Assembly (NCBI GenBank): GCA_942486035.1
Contig: CALNXK010000043.1
Coordinates: forward strand, 3,222,001 to 3,286,000
Direction of reading: 5' to 3'
Length of the DNA stretch: 64,000 nucleotides
Source of the DNA: Porites lobata
Lineage: Eukaryota > Cnidaria > Anthozoa > Scleractinia > Poritidae
The position numbers were made by a program, and so were the translations under genes. Positions within the stretch are counted from its first letter, which is position 1, and each line of letters starts with the position of its first letter. Below the pieces are notes generated by a model. That model ran no database searches, was not told the DNA's origin, and worked only from the letters and a program-made list of their open reading frames with translations. Below are positions 13,201 to 25,475 of this stretch, one piece after another.

Positions 13201-16200
13201 CAATAATAAGTTGACAAAGCATATTATCTCCTTGGTATATATTACCAGTATTATTTTTTTTTTGTTTTGTTTTACCAAGGGTCACTCAAGACATTTTGGC
13301 CACAGCTCGTCCATCTACCGAGGTTATTGAGAAATATCAAGTGATTGATCAGTTTAAAAGGTGTGTTAGCTTATAATGATATCAAATGATCATAATTCTA
13401 GAAATACATAAATATTATTATTAAGAGAGAGCCTTGTCTGAAAATGACCTCAATGTAAACATTTCTCAGACAGAGCTGTTTTGGATTATTTGGGTTTTCA
13501 TATGTTACAAATAAATGGCTGACTATCACGGAGGTCGGGAAGCATTGGCAAATAGAAATGCCAAGCTTTGCTCCTGCTTTTTCCCCAGCCATGAGGGATG
13601 ACCAGGGATATTTACAATATTTTTAGTTTTTATTAGGTATCAAATCTGAAACGTTTGGAAAAAATTGAAATTCCCAATTGACAGGATTTTTCTGAGATTA
13701 ACCCAGGCTTGAGAGTCAAATTTATGTGAAAAATGCCTCCAGGGTGCTCTTAAAGGTTGAAAATTAAATCAAAATCCGACTGTATTAACGCTTTAAACCC
13801 TAAGATCAAAATTTGAATTCTCATTTGTTGCCCATATTCATTTCCTACAGAAGTAGTGGGGAGAAGTTCATAAAATATCAAGCAAATTCATCTTGTGTGA
13901 TCATGTTCACAATTCCCTTGACTACTCTGTTTTATAAAGCATTGATACTACAAGGAGAAATTTGATGCTGATCACTCTTAGGGCTTTAAGGTTAATGTAG
14001 TTGCTTGAGGTTGCCAAGCACTGAGAGTCATAATCTGCAAGCCATATTTAGGACACAAAAGGGAGGATTGGCTCCCAGGCGTACCTAGCGGCAACCATGG
14101 AACCTGGGAATAAGAATCGTGACGACTTTCACTGTATGCAAATGAGATTCATGATGAGCAACTGGTTTATTTTTGGCGATGGTTGAGTTAATGTGCCTAG
14201 TTGATCACGTTCTGGCTTTTTGGCAATGATGCAATTTTCCCCAAATCAAGGCCCTTGATTTCCATGTTTTCATACACGCATATTAAAAAGCAAATACCCT
14301 GAAGAATACTCAGTAAAGTGGGACGTTAAAATATTATAGTGGAGGAAATCCTGTTTCATGGTGTATTGAGGCATTACGTTTCTCAGAATATTGCTGCAAT
14401 TACTGAAACTCTACGGTTGAATAGATTCGATTTGCAGATTCACTTTGTTGTATGTTGAAATTAATTATTTTATTTTGTAATCATCTATTGTAACTATATT
14501 TTTCTTTCTATGTTATTCTCTGTAAATAGTGTGAAATAAATGAACCATGAACCTTGAATTGATAGATTTTTGCAGTTGTTAATATGTGAAGTTGTGTTGC
14601 ACTTTATAGATAGTTGAGATATCAGTGATTTAACCTTCAACTAATAGAAGCAACTTCAACTACTCTGAATCTGAGTGACATTTATACGTATGTATCGTGG
14701 ATGTGTTTGTAACGGTAGCTTTGTACTTGACTGTCATGCATACTCTACTTGCAGCACTTCATCAGCCAAAGGAAACTACTAGTCTACAAAACAGTCTATT
14801 TATTTCCGAGGTTCTCTTGTCTGGGAAATGTGTATTTATTTGTCATACTCACATCTTCATTGATGTTTTCTTGATGTCGTAGATTTGCAAGGTCTCGATC
14901 TTTGCCTCATGGGATTGCCTTTGATTCTGGAAGATTGCTTGAAATTACAGCATTATTGCCTAGCTATATATATAGATTGAACTATAATCTTTTCCCGTTT
15001 AAGTTTAGTCTGATTATTCTATGTACCATAAGGCAGTCAGTAGTTATGTGTAACCTATGCCTGCACACTGGCTCCTTAAAAATTTATTTGCTCATTTCTT
15101 AGCTAATCTCCAAGCAACTTTGAGTTGACACTTTAACAGTGTCTTGGTAATCCTTGTCTTAGATATTCTTTTCTTTTTTCAAAGGAATGGAATCAAATCA
15201 CTGATAAATCTTCAACATCCTGGAGAACATAGCAGTTGTGGATTTGGTCTTGAGCCTGTTAGTGGTTTCTCTTACATCCCAGAACACTTTATGCAAGAAG
15301 ATAGTATGTGCAACTCAAGTATAAGTATTTCAGATATAATAATTGATTACCTTAATAAACCTGTGGTATAGAGGATTGGGTATAACAACAGAACACTATT
15401 ACCTAACCTAATAGACTGCAAGCTGTTTAATAACGTTAATGCTTGATTATTTACTTCTCTGTTGGGGCTTTTCAAAATTTAATAAAATGCATTGAAACAT
15501 ACTGAAAGAAGGTTATTATATTTCATTATAATTAACAAACATTACTAAATAAGTGGTTATAATCTGACATATTATTTTGTTAATAACATTAAATATGTTA
15601 TGTTGTTGATCATTAATGTCTCTCTCTCTCTTCTCTTTTCACATGTGTTTGATAACTATAAAGTTTTCTTCTACAACTTTGGTTGGTGAGTACTCCTGTT
15701 CATTGAACTGGTGAATATATGCAGTTATTATTTATTCAAAATATTTCTCTGTTTCTGATAAGTGGCTCAAATCCCCCAGCTAATAGGAACTAATTAATTA
15801 TTAATTAAGAATAACTAATTATTCTTCATAATCACCTATTGTTAACCAGTTGTAAAATTCTGGAAAATTGATAGCAAGGTGACCAGACATACAGTTTAGT
15901 TTATCCTGTTTAATATTTGAACCAGGGGTTTAGTTTCGTCATATGTGGCACAGGCTAATTGCAAAGCAGAAAGGCTCCAAATTCTATTTTGCGCAAGAAG
16001 TCCAATATAACTACGTCCCTTTTGATGCTGTACTGCAAAATATGTGCTGTTTTTCCTTTCTTTCTGGCAGGAATGATTATGGTGTGCGATCATTAGAGTC
16101 TATTCTGGATATGGTGAAGGTTATGTCTTTTGCTCTACAGGAAGGAAAGGTGATTCATTCAAGAACTGGGTTAATGCAGGATCGACCCAATAGACACCGA

Positions 16201-19200
16201 TTATTTGTGACCTTAGTTCTCTTATGATTTTTTACCTGACGCCTGATATTCATGGACTGACTGGGTTACCAGGTGGGAAATTGTGGTCATCAGCAGGCTT
16301 TAAGAATATAGCGTGAATGGAATTTGCTATAGTAGGGCCACATGCAGCCTGGAGTAACACTTTCACTTCACTGATGTTCAGGACACATAGAAACTAAAGA
16401 AGAAATCACAAACAGGGTTCTATGTTAGGTGGAACCATTTGGTTTAGACATAATCACTGAAATGTCATGTCTCTTTATAACAAATAGTTTAATTTCGTTA
16501 TCTTTTAGGTGGCAATCCACTGTCATGCAGGACTTGGTCAGTTTCTGTAAATGTTGTTTTCTTTTTGGTTATAGACATGAAACAAATTCTTCGATAAATT
16601 GCTTATACACTGCCAAAACCAAACCTTAATTTTATGAGTTGTCTTTCTCCATTCCAATAATGCATAAGGGAACCAGAAAGAGCACGAAAACCAAGGAAGC
16701 TTTTTCAACTGATTGTTCTTTGTAATGAAAAACTTTTATTGTTTTCTGATTATGTGTTTACTGCATGACCACTTAGGTTGCACAAGGCAACCAAAGAAGC
16801 AAACTCTTCTTAGTCTTGTGACAACTAACTACAAAACAGGAAATATAAATGAGGGGAAAACAACAGCAACGAGTTTAAGTGAGTCACTGATTTCAAACAC
16901 AATGAAGGTATAAATTAAAGGATGATTGGTGTCAGGGAAATTAGTTTATATTTTTTTATGCTTAGTAAAACAAGTTTGGGTAAATTAGAACAAGCTACAA
17001 TCCACTTTTGCAAATCACCTTCCATTTACAACAGAGAGATCATTTCAGCGAAAATGAGAGCGAGAGAGAACATACTTTAAACCTTAGAATGTGTCTTTGT
17101 GTTTTACAGGCAGAACTGGTGTCCTTATTGCTTGCTATCTTGTATTTTCAGAGAGATTACAGGCTGATGAGGTAAAAACAACGTGACCCTGCTGTGATAT
17201 TATTTGACTGCATATAACTTAGGAGTTGTGTGACAGTCTGGCCTTCTTTTTATCCCTTTTTTTTGTTTCATTTAATTTTAGTAACGTTGTTTGGAATTGC
17301 TGTTTCTAAAGCTTCCATGTTCATTAGTGCTTATGTTTTCCTTATTTTCTCAGGCAATACATCAGGTTCGATCAAACAGGTATAGTGAATTCCATGTAGG
17401 TAATATATTTGCTAATACTTTGTTTCACCCATAGCAGTATATTCTTCTATAAGGCAACATATGGATAAAAAATCTTGTGACTTAGAACTAATTGACACCA
17501 GGGATGAGAACTCCTTTCTTGGTGAGCCAACAAGACTTGCTGCATGACTTGGGTTTTGGTATCTGGTTGTAACCAGGTTATGAGAGATAATTTTCTTAGA
17601 ACTGGTTTTGTTTTATATTAAATGAGTGTCTTAAAGTGAACCCTGCAGGATCTCTGACAATTTCATTTTCATTTGAAAATGGTGTTAGAAACAGTGTTTC
17701 CATCAACAAAAAACAAACTCTTGGAGTCACACCAAACCGAACACAGTGTGCACAACAACAAGCCAGCATAACCAAACACTGAATGAAAGATGTATAACCT
17801 ATATATTTTTTTTCTTGTATTTTTTTTAAGTCCAGTTCTTGATGCACGTGTCGTGTTGTGTCAGTTATTTGACACTCTTTACTTTGCAGGCCCAAAGCAG
17901 TACAGACTCGGGGACAAATTCAATGTGCCGTTGATTTCACAAACTTTTTGCACCATCTTTGGGTGGTATATCCTTCATGGTGAGCTTAATTCTTTAAAAA
18001 AATATTTTAGCTGTAACTGATATGTTAATTGTAAATTTTTAAGGCAGCTTGAAATGATAACATGACTCTCACATGAAAATAACATTAGTGATTTTTCACA
18101 ACTACAGTTAATGGTCGATATGTTTTTACTATTATTAAATAAATCATCTGACTTCTAAAGGACGCAAATCAGTGGTCCTGCAGGCAACCCACTCAGGTCC
18201 CTTCGTTAGTCAGGAAAAATGGAGAGGTCTTTAAAAACACAGAAAACTGATATTCATACAGTTTATGTAGACAAGTCTGGATAAAAATGCGGTAAAGGAG
18301 AGTTCTACTGCTGAAGAAAAGTTACTCTCAAATCTCGAAAACTTTTGAACACCTGGAAATATATTTGGGGGCAATATGATGATTGTGCTCTGACCAATCA
18401 CATTGGAGATCAGGAACCGATCAGGACACATAACAAACCTCAAAATGATTAGTGCTGTTAGTGCTTGCGGTTTATTTATCCCTACAGAGCAACTTAGCAC
18501 GAGCTAAATTAATACCTACTATGCAATGAATGTAGTACTGATGTGTTCTTTTTGACTTTACAGCGCACCTAGTGCAAAGAAGTTTACCATGCAACAATAT
18601 CTTAAGCGGCAGAGAAATCTTTTACATGGCGTGGAGTCACGAGTTCTTAAATACATCCCCAAGGTAGATGTTAAACTTACAGAAAACAAAACTTTTTCTT
18701 GTCTTTCGACTTTTTTAATTCGTGTACCGTTGTATGAAGAAATGGTGTCATAGGACGGCAAGGTGATAAGAAAAATGATTATGGTTGTGATCAGAAATAT
18801 GCTTCTGTTGTGATTTACCATCTTTATCAGATTGAAATCGATTTTGGCTTTGACTGGATATAGTTTGTTATATTTCCGGTTTGCAGTTTTTTTTGTATCT
18901 TATTCTGTTGAATTATTTTCCCCTGTGTTGAAGCTGGTGTACTTATGTTGTTGTCGACTATTGGAGGTGGCTGGGGTAAAGAAAGAGGATGTCCCTTTTA
19001 CTTGGACACTCTCCAGAGAAGTCAAAGCTGTTTTTGAGGAAACGGATGAAAATGACACCATAAGTGAGTCTGCTGAAGAGTTTGTTCAGCCTTCTATCTT
19101 CTCAAGGGATATAGTAGATGCCGTCAAACATAACCCTTATGTGGATTCTGATACGCCATCATTCGAGACTTCAGTAATGCAACGTTCTCAAAGTTGGGAC

Positions 19201-21641
19201 GCAGTTCAAGAAGTTACTTTAAAAGGGGAGATTGGTTATTATAGCCGAGGAAAGCATCTCAATGTGGAGCAGTTGACAAATGGAAGGCGTGGGTCAGAGC
19301 CTGCTGGCAGTGATCAGAGGGCAATGTCGGATGGTCTTCCATCTAATCCTTCTCCACGTAGTGTGAAACTTGAACCACTTAACCTGTCAACAAGAAAGAA
19401 AAATCAAAAAAAAGGAAAAGGGGGGCAAAGAAACAGCAACGAAACAGTGAATGAAATGGTGAACATGGACAGTTTTTTAAGTTCGTTGAAACAAAACACA
19501 GTACAACCAGGAACAAGTGACAGAATCCAAGCAGCAAAGTGCCTGTCATCAAGCGCCTGTGCTGATAGCAGTGTACATAATAGAGTGGAGAGAATAAAGG
19601 TGAGTGCCGGACTATTAGCTAGTACTCAGTCGCCGAATGACGGTACATAATAGAGTGCATGGAGAGAATAGGTTGAGCGGCAAGCTTTATTACTAAGTGA
19701 CTGGTTAAGTACTGAACGTTTGGAATATTCAGCGTTAGTATCATTTGTATGGTTGTTACGTATAATTAATCCAGGGCTCCTCAGAAGACTAGAGGTTCAG
19801 TAATGAAGTAACTCCTCGGATTATACCATACCAATAGGGATTCATTTCTAAGTTTCCTAGCTTATTGGCGGTCAGTTTTAACCCTTTCCTCCTGACTTTG
19901 CTGATTTTCTAATATTAAAAAATTGAGGCTCAGAAAGAGTTAGACACACATAAAACAGAGTTACCCTGATCTGTTTCCTCAACTTCAAAATATTCCTCAC
20001 TTTACAGTGAAACGTCTCAGCTGCGCCTCGTGGTTCCACTAGAGTTTTGAACATTTCTTAAGTCTGTGAAAGCCAGGATGAGAAATGTTGTCGATTTGTT
20101 AAATACAAGCACATTTGATATAATCAAAGGAAACACTGCCGGGCCATGATATGTGTCCCGGCATGCATTTGTGAAGGCTGAGTTTCCGTGGTCCGGATTT
20201 TTCTGCGGTTTCTCCGTTTTTGCTTTCTTATCAAAAAATCGAACTAGAAAGTGTTTCTATTTATTTGAACATACTCAAAGGGCCACAGGTTTATAAGTTC
20301 TTAGAACAGTTTAGTGGTACCCTCTCTAAAATAAGGCTAGTTTAGTCTTTGGTTTCCTGGTTTCTAGGTATCGATGACGAAAGATTTCCGTTTCCATTTG
20401 GGGTTTCACTATTAAAATTCAAGACCCAACTCATGAATTTTTTAAAACTGTACAAGATTCCTGTTTTTCTGCTTAGCGTAAACTGAACAGCTCTGATAGC
20501 TGGGAGGAAGTATGCACGGAAACTGATCCCTGGGTGCTAACTCGCTTATTGTGGACTTGGTTGGATAATTTAGCGGTAAGTACAAATGACAGACGGAACC
20601 GAATACTGCTGGTATGGCTTAATGTTTCCAAGATAGCATAAGAATTAAGAGCTTTCTTCGTTGTTAATAAATGCTATAAATCAGATTCTCATACTTTAAG
20701 GAGATAACACAGCTTTCAAAACAGCTCATCCTCGTGTTGCGGGTCTTTTTTTTTTTTCAAAGGAGCCGGTACTTACAAACAGCGAGGTGTCAACGTTAGA
20801 GGAAAACATGAATGATCCTATAGGAGCTGTCAAGAAACTTGGCCGTGTAAGTTTAGACTGCCGCCGCCGACAAATGCTTTCTTTTTCTCCCTTTCGTTCT
20901 CTCCTCTTTCCCTTATTTCATGCCTTGCCGGCCCACTCCTAGCCTTTCCTTGTGTACATGTGACTAATATAGTTTTTTATTACAGTATTTTTTTGGTGAC
21001 GTTTTTAGTTTTATTTGTTGTAGGGTGCAAGAGACACTTTAGAATGCCTGATAACTACTATCTGCGAGGTAATTCTGTACCGAGAGATCTGTAAGTTTTA
21101 TAGTTTAAGAATACATTCTATCAGATATCTGTGTCAGGAATATTTTACCTCACTTCAACCAGTGTGGTGTAAATCAGACACACTTAAAAACTTTACCACT
21201 CCGGCGTAGAACTGAAGTGAAATTTGAAAAAAAGCACGCAAAGAAATATAACGTTTCCTTCTAATACTTCTTGAACCGATCTTTTTGTATCCTTGTGCCG
21301 GCGGCCTGGTGGGAAGCTTTTAAAATTGTCGTTGTTTACTGTGCATGACTTTGCAAGTAAAATTTTAATTTGGTTTTTAATTGCAGCTGGAACCTTTACC
21401 GGAGGAGCTAAGTGAAAAAGTATTACGTCACACAGCCATGATTCTCACTCACAACAAGGAACTGTCTTTAACTCAAACCAGACGCAGGTCTGAGCAAAGT
21501 CCTGACACAAATACACAAGAAAACCGCGTAGGGGAAGTGGGTGATCTTTCAGAGTCATCGCTTTGTTCGTCATCATACAGATTGCTTCGCTTCTTAAGAC
21601 AGCTGATGAATGCATTGAAACGTTTAGGAGGTTTAACTTAG
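10291..21641 (+). CDS. PTPDC1: Protein tyrosine phosphatase domain-containing 1 (PTPDC1 homolog)
   Basis: Exons: 10291-10511, 13280-13360, 15185-15303, 15664-15685, 16071-16149, 16509-16536, 17110-17171, 17354-17379, 17890-17979, 18564-18663, 18934-19599, 20477-20575, 20763-20846, 21024-21068, 21387-21641. Phases agree throughout and give 658 residues. The reading frame is open upstream to a stop at 10207, so the first ATG (10291) is used; MDASNSGEVK leads into the conserved CSMFCGGKQCKYENP. The phosphatase signature HCHAGLGRTG sits at residues 178-187 (Cys179, Arg185 of CX5R), so the active site is intact; Asp150 in GWNDYG is a candidate general acid. Exon 11 is a low-complexity linker; the C-terminal exons (WVLTRLLWTWLDNL) match the conserved tail. 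Vertebrate PTPDC1 is linked to cilium length and mitosis. Introns carry several mobile elements. Confidence 0.93.
10747..12428. mobile_element. Non-autonomous element with long terminal inverted repeats
   Basis: In PTPDC1 intron 1. Left arm 10747-10975 matches, inverted, two blocks on the right: 12005-12185 and 12358-12428. Shared landmarks are GCGGGGAGAGAGAAAAATGAGGGACTACAGAC near the inner ends, GAGTAGTTCCCC in the middle and GGCGGCC...CTTACGGAAATA near the outer end. The right arm is split by a SINE at about 12190-12357. The central kilobase has no convincing ORF. A short relative (GACTACGAGTAGTCCCC) also occurs at 62332-62350, so this is a repeat family. Confidence 0.7.
12219..12360 (+). 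mobile_element. tRNA-derived SINE
   Basis: A tRNA-like head starts near 12220 with an A-box-like GTGGTGAGAGCAC and has a perfect B box GGTTCGAATCC at 12265-12275. A conserved-type SINE body follows (GCTCCGAGAGGTTTTTCTCTGTGTACTCCGG). It lies exactly in the gap of the right arm of the surrounding inverted-repeat element, so it inserted later. Not a functional tRNA gene: no acceptor-stem pairing and a long non-tRNA body. Confidence 0.72.
12720..13010 (+). repeat. Dispersed repeat, copy B
   Basis: Same orientation as copy A at 6600-7265, sharing GTGTTAGC, GGGCCTTGATTC, GATAAAAAAAGTGATTTA and CATACAATGAAAGTTTACAAC. It carries a short telomere-like CCCTAA run at 12894-12912 that is absent from copy A. 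In PTPDC1 intron 1. Confidence 0.55.
14020..14400 (-). repeat. Dispersed repeat, copy C (inverted)
   Basis: Reverse-complement relative of copy A, sharing the CATAATCTGCAA end, GGGAATAAGAATCGTGACG, CAAGGCCCTTGATTTC and CCTGAAGAATACTC. In PTPDC1 intron 2. Confidence 0.5.
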
Positions 21642-24600
21642 TGCAGCTACCTTCCCGGATCGCGTTATACGTATACAAGTCTTGGACCCTTTACCGTGCT
21701 GGTGCCCGCGTTGCTCTAACGGACATTACAGTTCCCACTAGAAACTAGTAACTACTGTGTGACCATGCAGTATATAGAAACCATGCAACATTTTTCGTGT
21801 TTCTTTCTCGATATTCAATTGAGGAAATTAACTTATTCAGTATTTATTCAATCCTTAACTGGATTCAGTACCTTATAAAATTGTATTTATTAGTTTTGCT
21901 TAACTAATCAATTTTTATTTAGTTACATCGCATGCCGCGCCGTAATTCAGTGAAATGTAAAATTAAATTGTGCTACGTTTTATCGTATTTAGTGCTGGTC
22001 TGTGTTGAACACTCTTCCTGAATCGGATGCCATACCATTTTGTAATTAGACTGGACTTCATCAAAAAGGCTTGTCCTATTTTCACCAAGTAAAGCCCATA
22101 TCGTGCTCTCAACAGCAACTTGATGACATTTGCAGGGTAGAATAAACAAATCCTGTAAACTTTAAGTTCAAAATGGTTTTCAATTTGAGTAACAAAAAGA
22201 TGAAAGATGGACAAGAACAGAGCCCAGTAACGTTTTCAAACCTGATCTAAAATGAACAACTAATCACGTGCTAAACTATCAACTGATAAATGACATTCGT
22301 AACATTCGCACAATAAGTTACCCTATATTTTTGAGAACATGGTCGTCAGATCTTGAGCAGTAGAAGCCGAACATGGCTAGGACGCTTTTCTAATATAAAC
22401 AAGCCCGAAAATTGCTCGTTATTTGGACTAACATGTTCGCGTGTGGAATCTATGTCTAAGCTAGAAGTACAGTAAAACCTCGCGACTAAGAACCTGGATT
22501 TCTCCAAGTTAGCCTAAACAGGTTCTTATTCAAATGGTATAATTAGCACAAGTTTAGGTTCTTAAATAGGTTCTTTTTGAAGAAAAAGTACAAAATACCT
22601 AAGAGTTTTTTATTTGTTCCGCTTTTTCCTCATATAAAATCTGCATATATCATTACACTGCTGTGAGAGTGATAAAGCAAGGAGAATTCTGAATGTTGAC
22701 CTGTCAGTATTTGCCCAAGTGTACAGAATTTTTTCGTAGATTTTAGAAATTAAGAACCTGTTTCAAATTTTAGGCCAAACAGGTTCTTATATAGAGGGGG
22801 CTTAACTGGCAAATTTTAGCCTAACAGGTTCTTAAAATCCAGGTTCTGAGTCACGGTAGTTGCGGGGTTTTACTGTTGTGGAAAAGAAAAGAGAGCAATG
22901 ATTTAAAAGGAGATAGACAAGACAAACTAATTCTTGCCGCACCCTTGACCGTGTTGAAAACCCTTATCTCAGAACTTCAAGAACTAGCTGGTCCTGAGCC
23001 ATCCTAAGTAACACTTCAAATGCAATGTTTTTAATTCATTGCCTCTCAAAGTTACCAAAAAACGCGATGCCTTACGGGTTTATGACCTTTCTTTAAGCCG
23101 TCCCTGCTGTCATTTTGCAAAGTCGTGTTGTTACGGAAAGTAGTGCAACATAGTGTAAGAGATGATCAACCAGAGCTAAGGATAAAAAAATTGTAAATGA
23201 CCAAATTGAATGGTTTAGCCAGTAGGGTGTTCAAAAGGGGGTCAAAGAATGCCAATTTACTGAATACTTAAAAACTGTCCGTGAAAAGTCCTTGAGTTTT
23301 ACATGTTTCTTTGACCGGTTGTACGAACCATGTGGTGGTGGTGGTAACGATAATAGTGTCGATAGTAAGTGTCGATAGTAGTGGTGCCCGGCGTGATTTG
23401 TGATTATGATGACCGAGGTGATGATGATTGAGATAGAATCAGCCTGAGAATGGAGATGGTCTTCGAACGACCCAAAAAAACGACTTCCAGGCATTTGGGC
23501 GAAAAACCGCGGCCTGCGCGGAAGGACTGGGTCCTCACTTACCATATATGGTAAGCAGCAGGTAAAAAACACACAAACACAAGTGAGTGCTCAAGAGCTG
23601 TCGTGCGTCAAACTGTGGCCTGCAAAGCGTTAAGGAGTAGTTGATAATCTTCCTACGTGGTGAAATTTTGATTGCACTAATCCAAGTCTTCAGTAACCTG
23701 ATCTCATAGAAATCCGAACAGGGAATTTCTGTTTGGTAAACTGAGAAGAGAAGCAAATGATGAGCTGATCAATCTAAGGTTAAATTGTTTCTGTTATTAC
23801 ATGGCACGTATGTAAGCTTATATTCTATCAATTTCTACTCGAGCAATCGTGGATAAGAAACTCAGGATCTTTGCTGGAGATCTCGTTTAATTTACTGCCA
23901 ATAACTCAGACTCCGTCGCTGACGTTGTAGAGGTAAGGGAAATGGAACCTTTTATATTATTCTAACAGCTGGCTCGCTCTAAATCTTACATCAAGTTATA
24001 GTTGATGATTAAATTTTACAAGCTTTTTAGTAATAACAAGTTGTTATTAAAAATATTACGTCTCGGCTTCCTTTACATCTGTATCTTTTTTTCTGTGGGA
24101 TTTCGAGTTGCTATCTGTGGCTTGGTTCCGTAAGTACGAGGAATATACGATAAGAGGCTTACAAGTCGCAGTAGACCTAAGTATTAAAAGCTGGTCTTAG
24201 CAAAGGTTGTGGTCTATTAAACGTACGTGCTCATGGTCGATTAGACGCCCCGTTGTCTGATGTCTCACTAACATGTACATTCAGTTCCCTCAGTATTAAA
24301 CGTTCGTGTCGTTATCGAAGTGCGTGAGAGGAGCGAACGTATGAAGCTGAGAACGAGCTGAAGATCAGATTGGTGGTTAAGGGAGAGGAAGGAACAGGTT
24401 TCATACGTATGAGTTTGTGACAATGTGGTCGACGATGTAGTGGCTCATGTGCGTAATAAAACAAGTGCCACTATGTTCACTAAGGAAAATAACATATCAA
24501 GTCACAAAATTATGTAGTTTCTATTTGCGTGGTATTTAATAGTGCCCAATTCAAAAAAGGATGCTACTTGAACAATCTTTTGTTTACGTGTACGTTACAA

Positions 24601-25475
24601 CTGGTTACAACCAGCCGCTATGACACGTTCTGAGGAACAACATAATTTAAGAGAATATCTCATCGGAAGTGTGGTTTTATCATAAACAAAAAAATATTGA
24701 ACTAGTTCTATTTAAAGGATATAGTGAAGCTTTCATGTTTGTGCTAGCTGATTGTCAAACTGATGTCTTGGACAAAGCATTACACCTTTGAGACACTGAC
24801 AAAGAATAGCAACTAACCCTTCAATAGTTGTTTCAACTTTTAACCTAATTAACATCAACACTGCTGAAAACACATCACTACTGAATGTAAGTATTATGTC
24901 ATCAAGTTTGCAAGTGATTTTTTTAAACTAATGAATGTCCTGCATAGTCATAAAAAGAGCTAGATATTTGTATTTATAATCTGATGACAAACAATTTTGT
25001 AAAAGACTTTAGGATAAAAACTATGCTATGAAAGCATGACATTTTGGGGACAACATGTTAACATTTTCAAATGCAAATGAACAAAGACTGAAAGGGTGAT
25101 ATATAGAAAACAAAGGTGTGAAATGTAACATTAAGCACTTAAACAGACAGTCTCCAGTCCAGTGAAACTTGTCACTGAGGTATTTCATTCTTTTATTCTT
25201 CACATTTTGATGCTATTTCTTCATTTTTTGACAACATCTGTAGTCTCTGTCCACTTGCATTTTATAATAGTGACATATTTTCATTGCCGAAACGTTATGT
25301 TTTAACAGGGTTGTTTTTATCCCTAAATGATTTGTATAATAAGGGGGCAAAACCCCCTTTTAATGATGATTACTTTTACTATGCATTTTATTTTACATGG
25401 ATCAGTAACCATAAGAAGAATAATATTTTTTGTTACAATTTAACAAATTATTTTGTGATTTTAGGGCTTGTTGAC
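21642..25475. other. Intergenic region between PTPDC1 and the LIM gene
   Basis: Holds one inverted-repeat element (22469-22876) and a GTGGTGGTGGTAAC / GTCGATAGTA short-repeat patch near 23330-23385. The ORFs here have no recognisable domain and no matching splice partners. Any 5' non-coding or extra coding exon of the LIM gene would lie near the right end; none identified. Confidence 0.4.
22469..22876. mobile_element. MITE with terminal inverted repeats
   Basis: Left end ACAGTAAAACCTCGCGACTA and right end GTTGCGGGGTTTTACTGT are inverted. The next-inner segments AAGAACCTGGATTT and AAATCCAGGTTCTGAG also pair. Inside, AGGTTCTTA is repeated several times in both orientations. About 408 bp, no ORF. 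Confidence 0.68.

Noticed and set aside
18832..19650. A 272-codon ORF as a gene of its own
   Set aside because: Its first third is intron; from 18934 it is exon 11 of PTPDC1 and ends at the donor after 19599.
23231..23756. Two minus-strand ORFs of 113 and 73 residues
   Set aside because: Contain a GTG/GAT simple-repeat patch, with no domain or splice logic.
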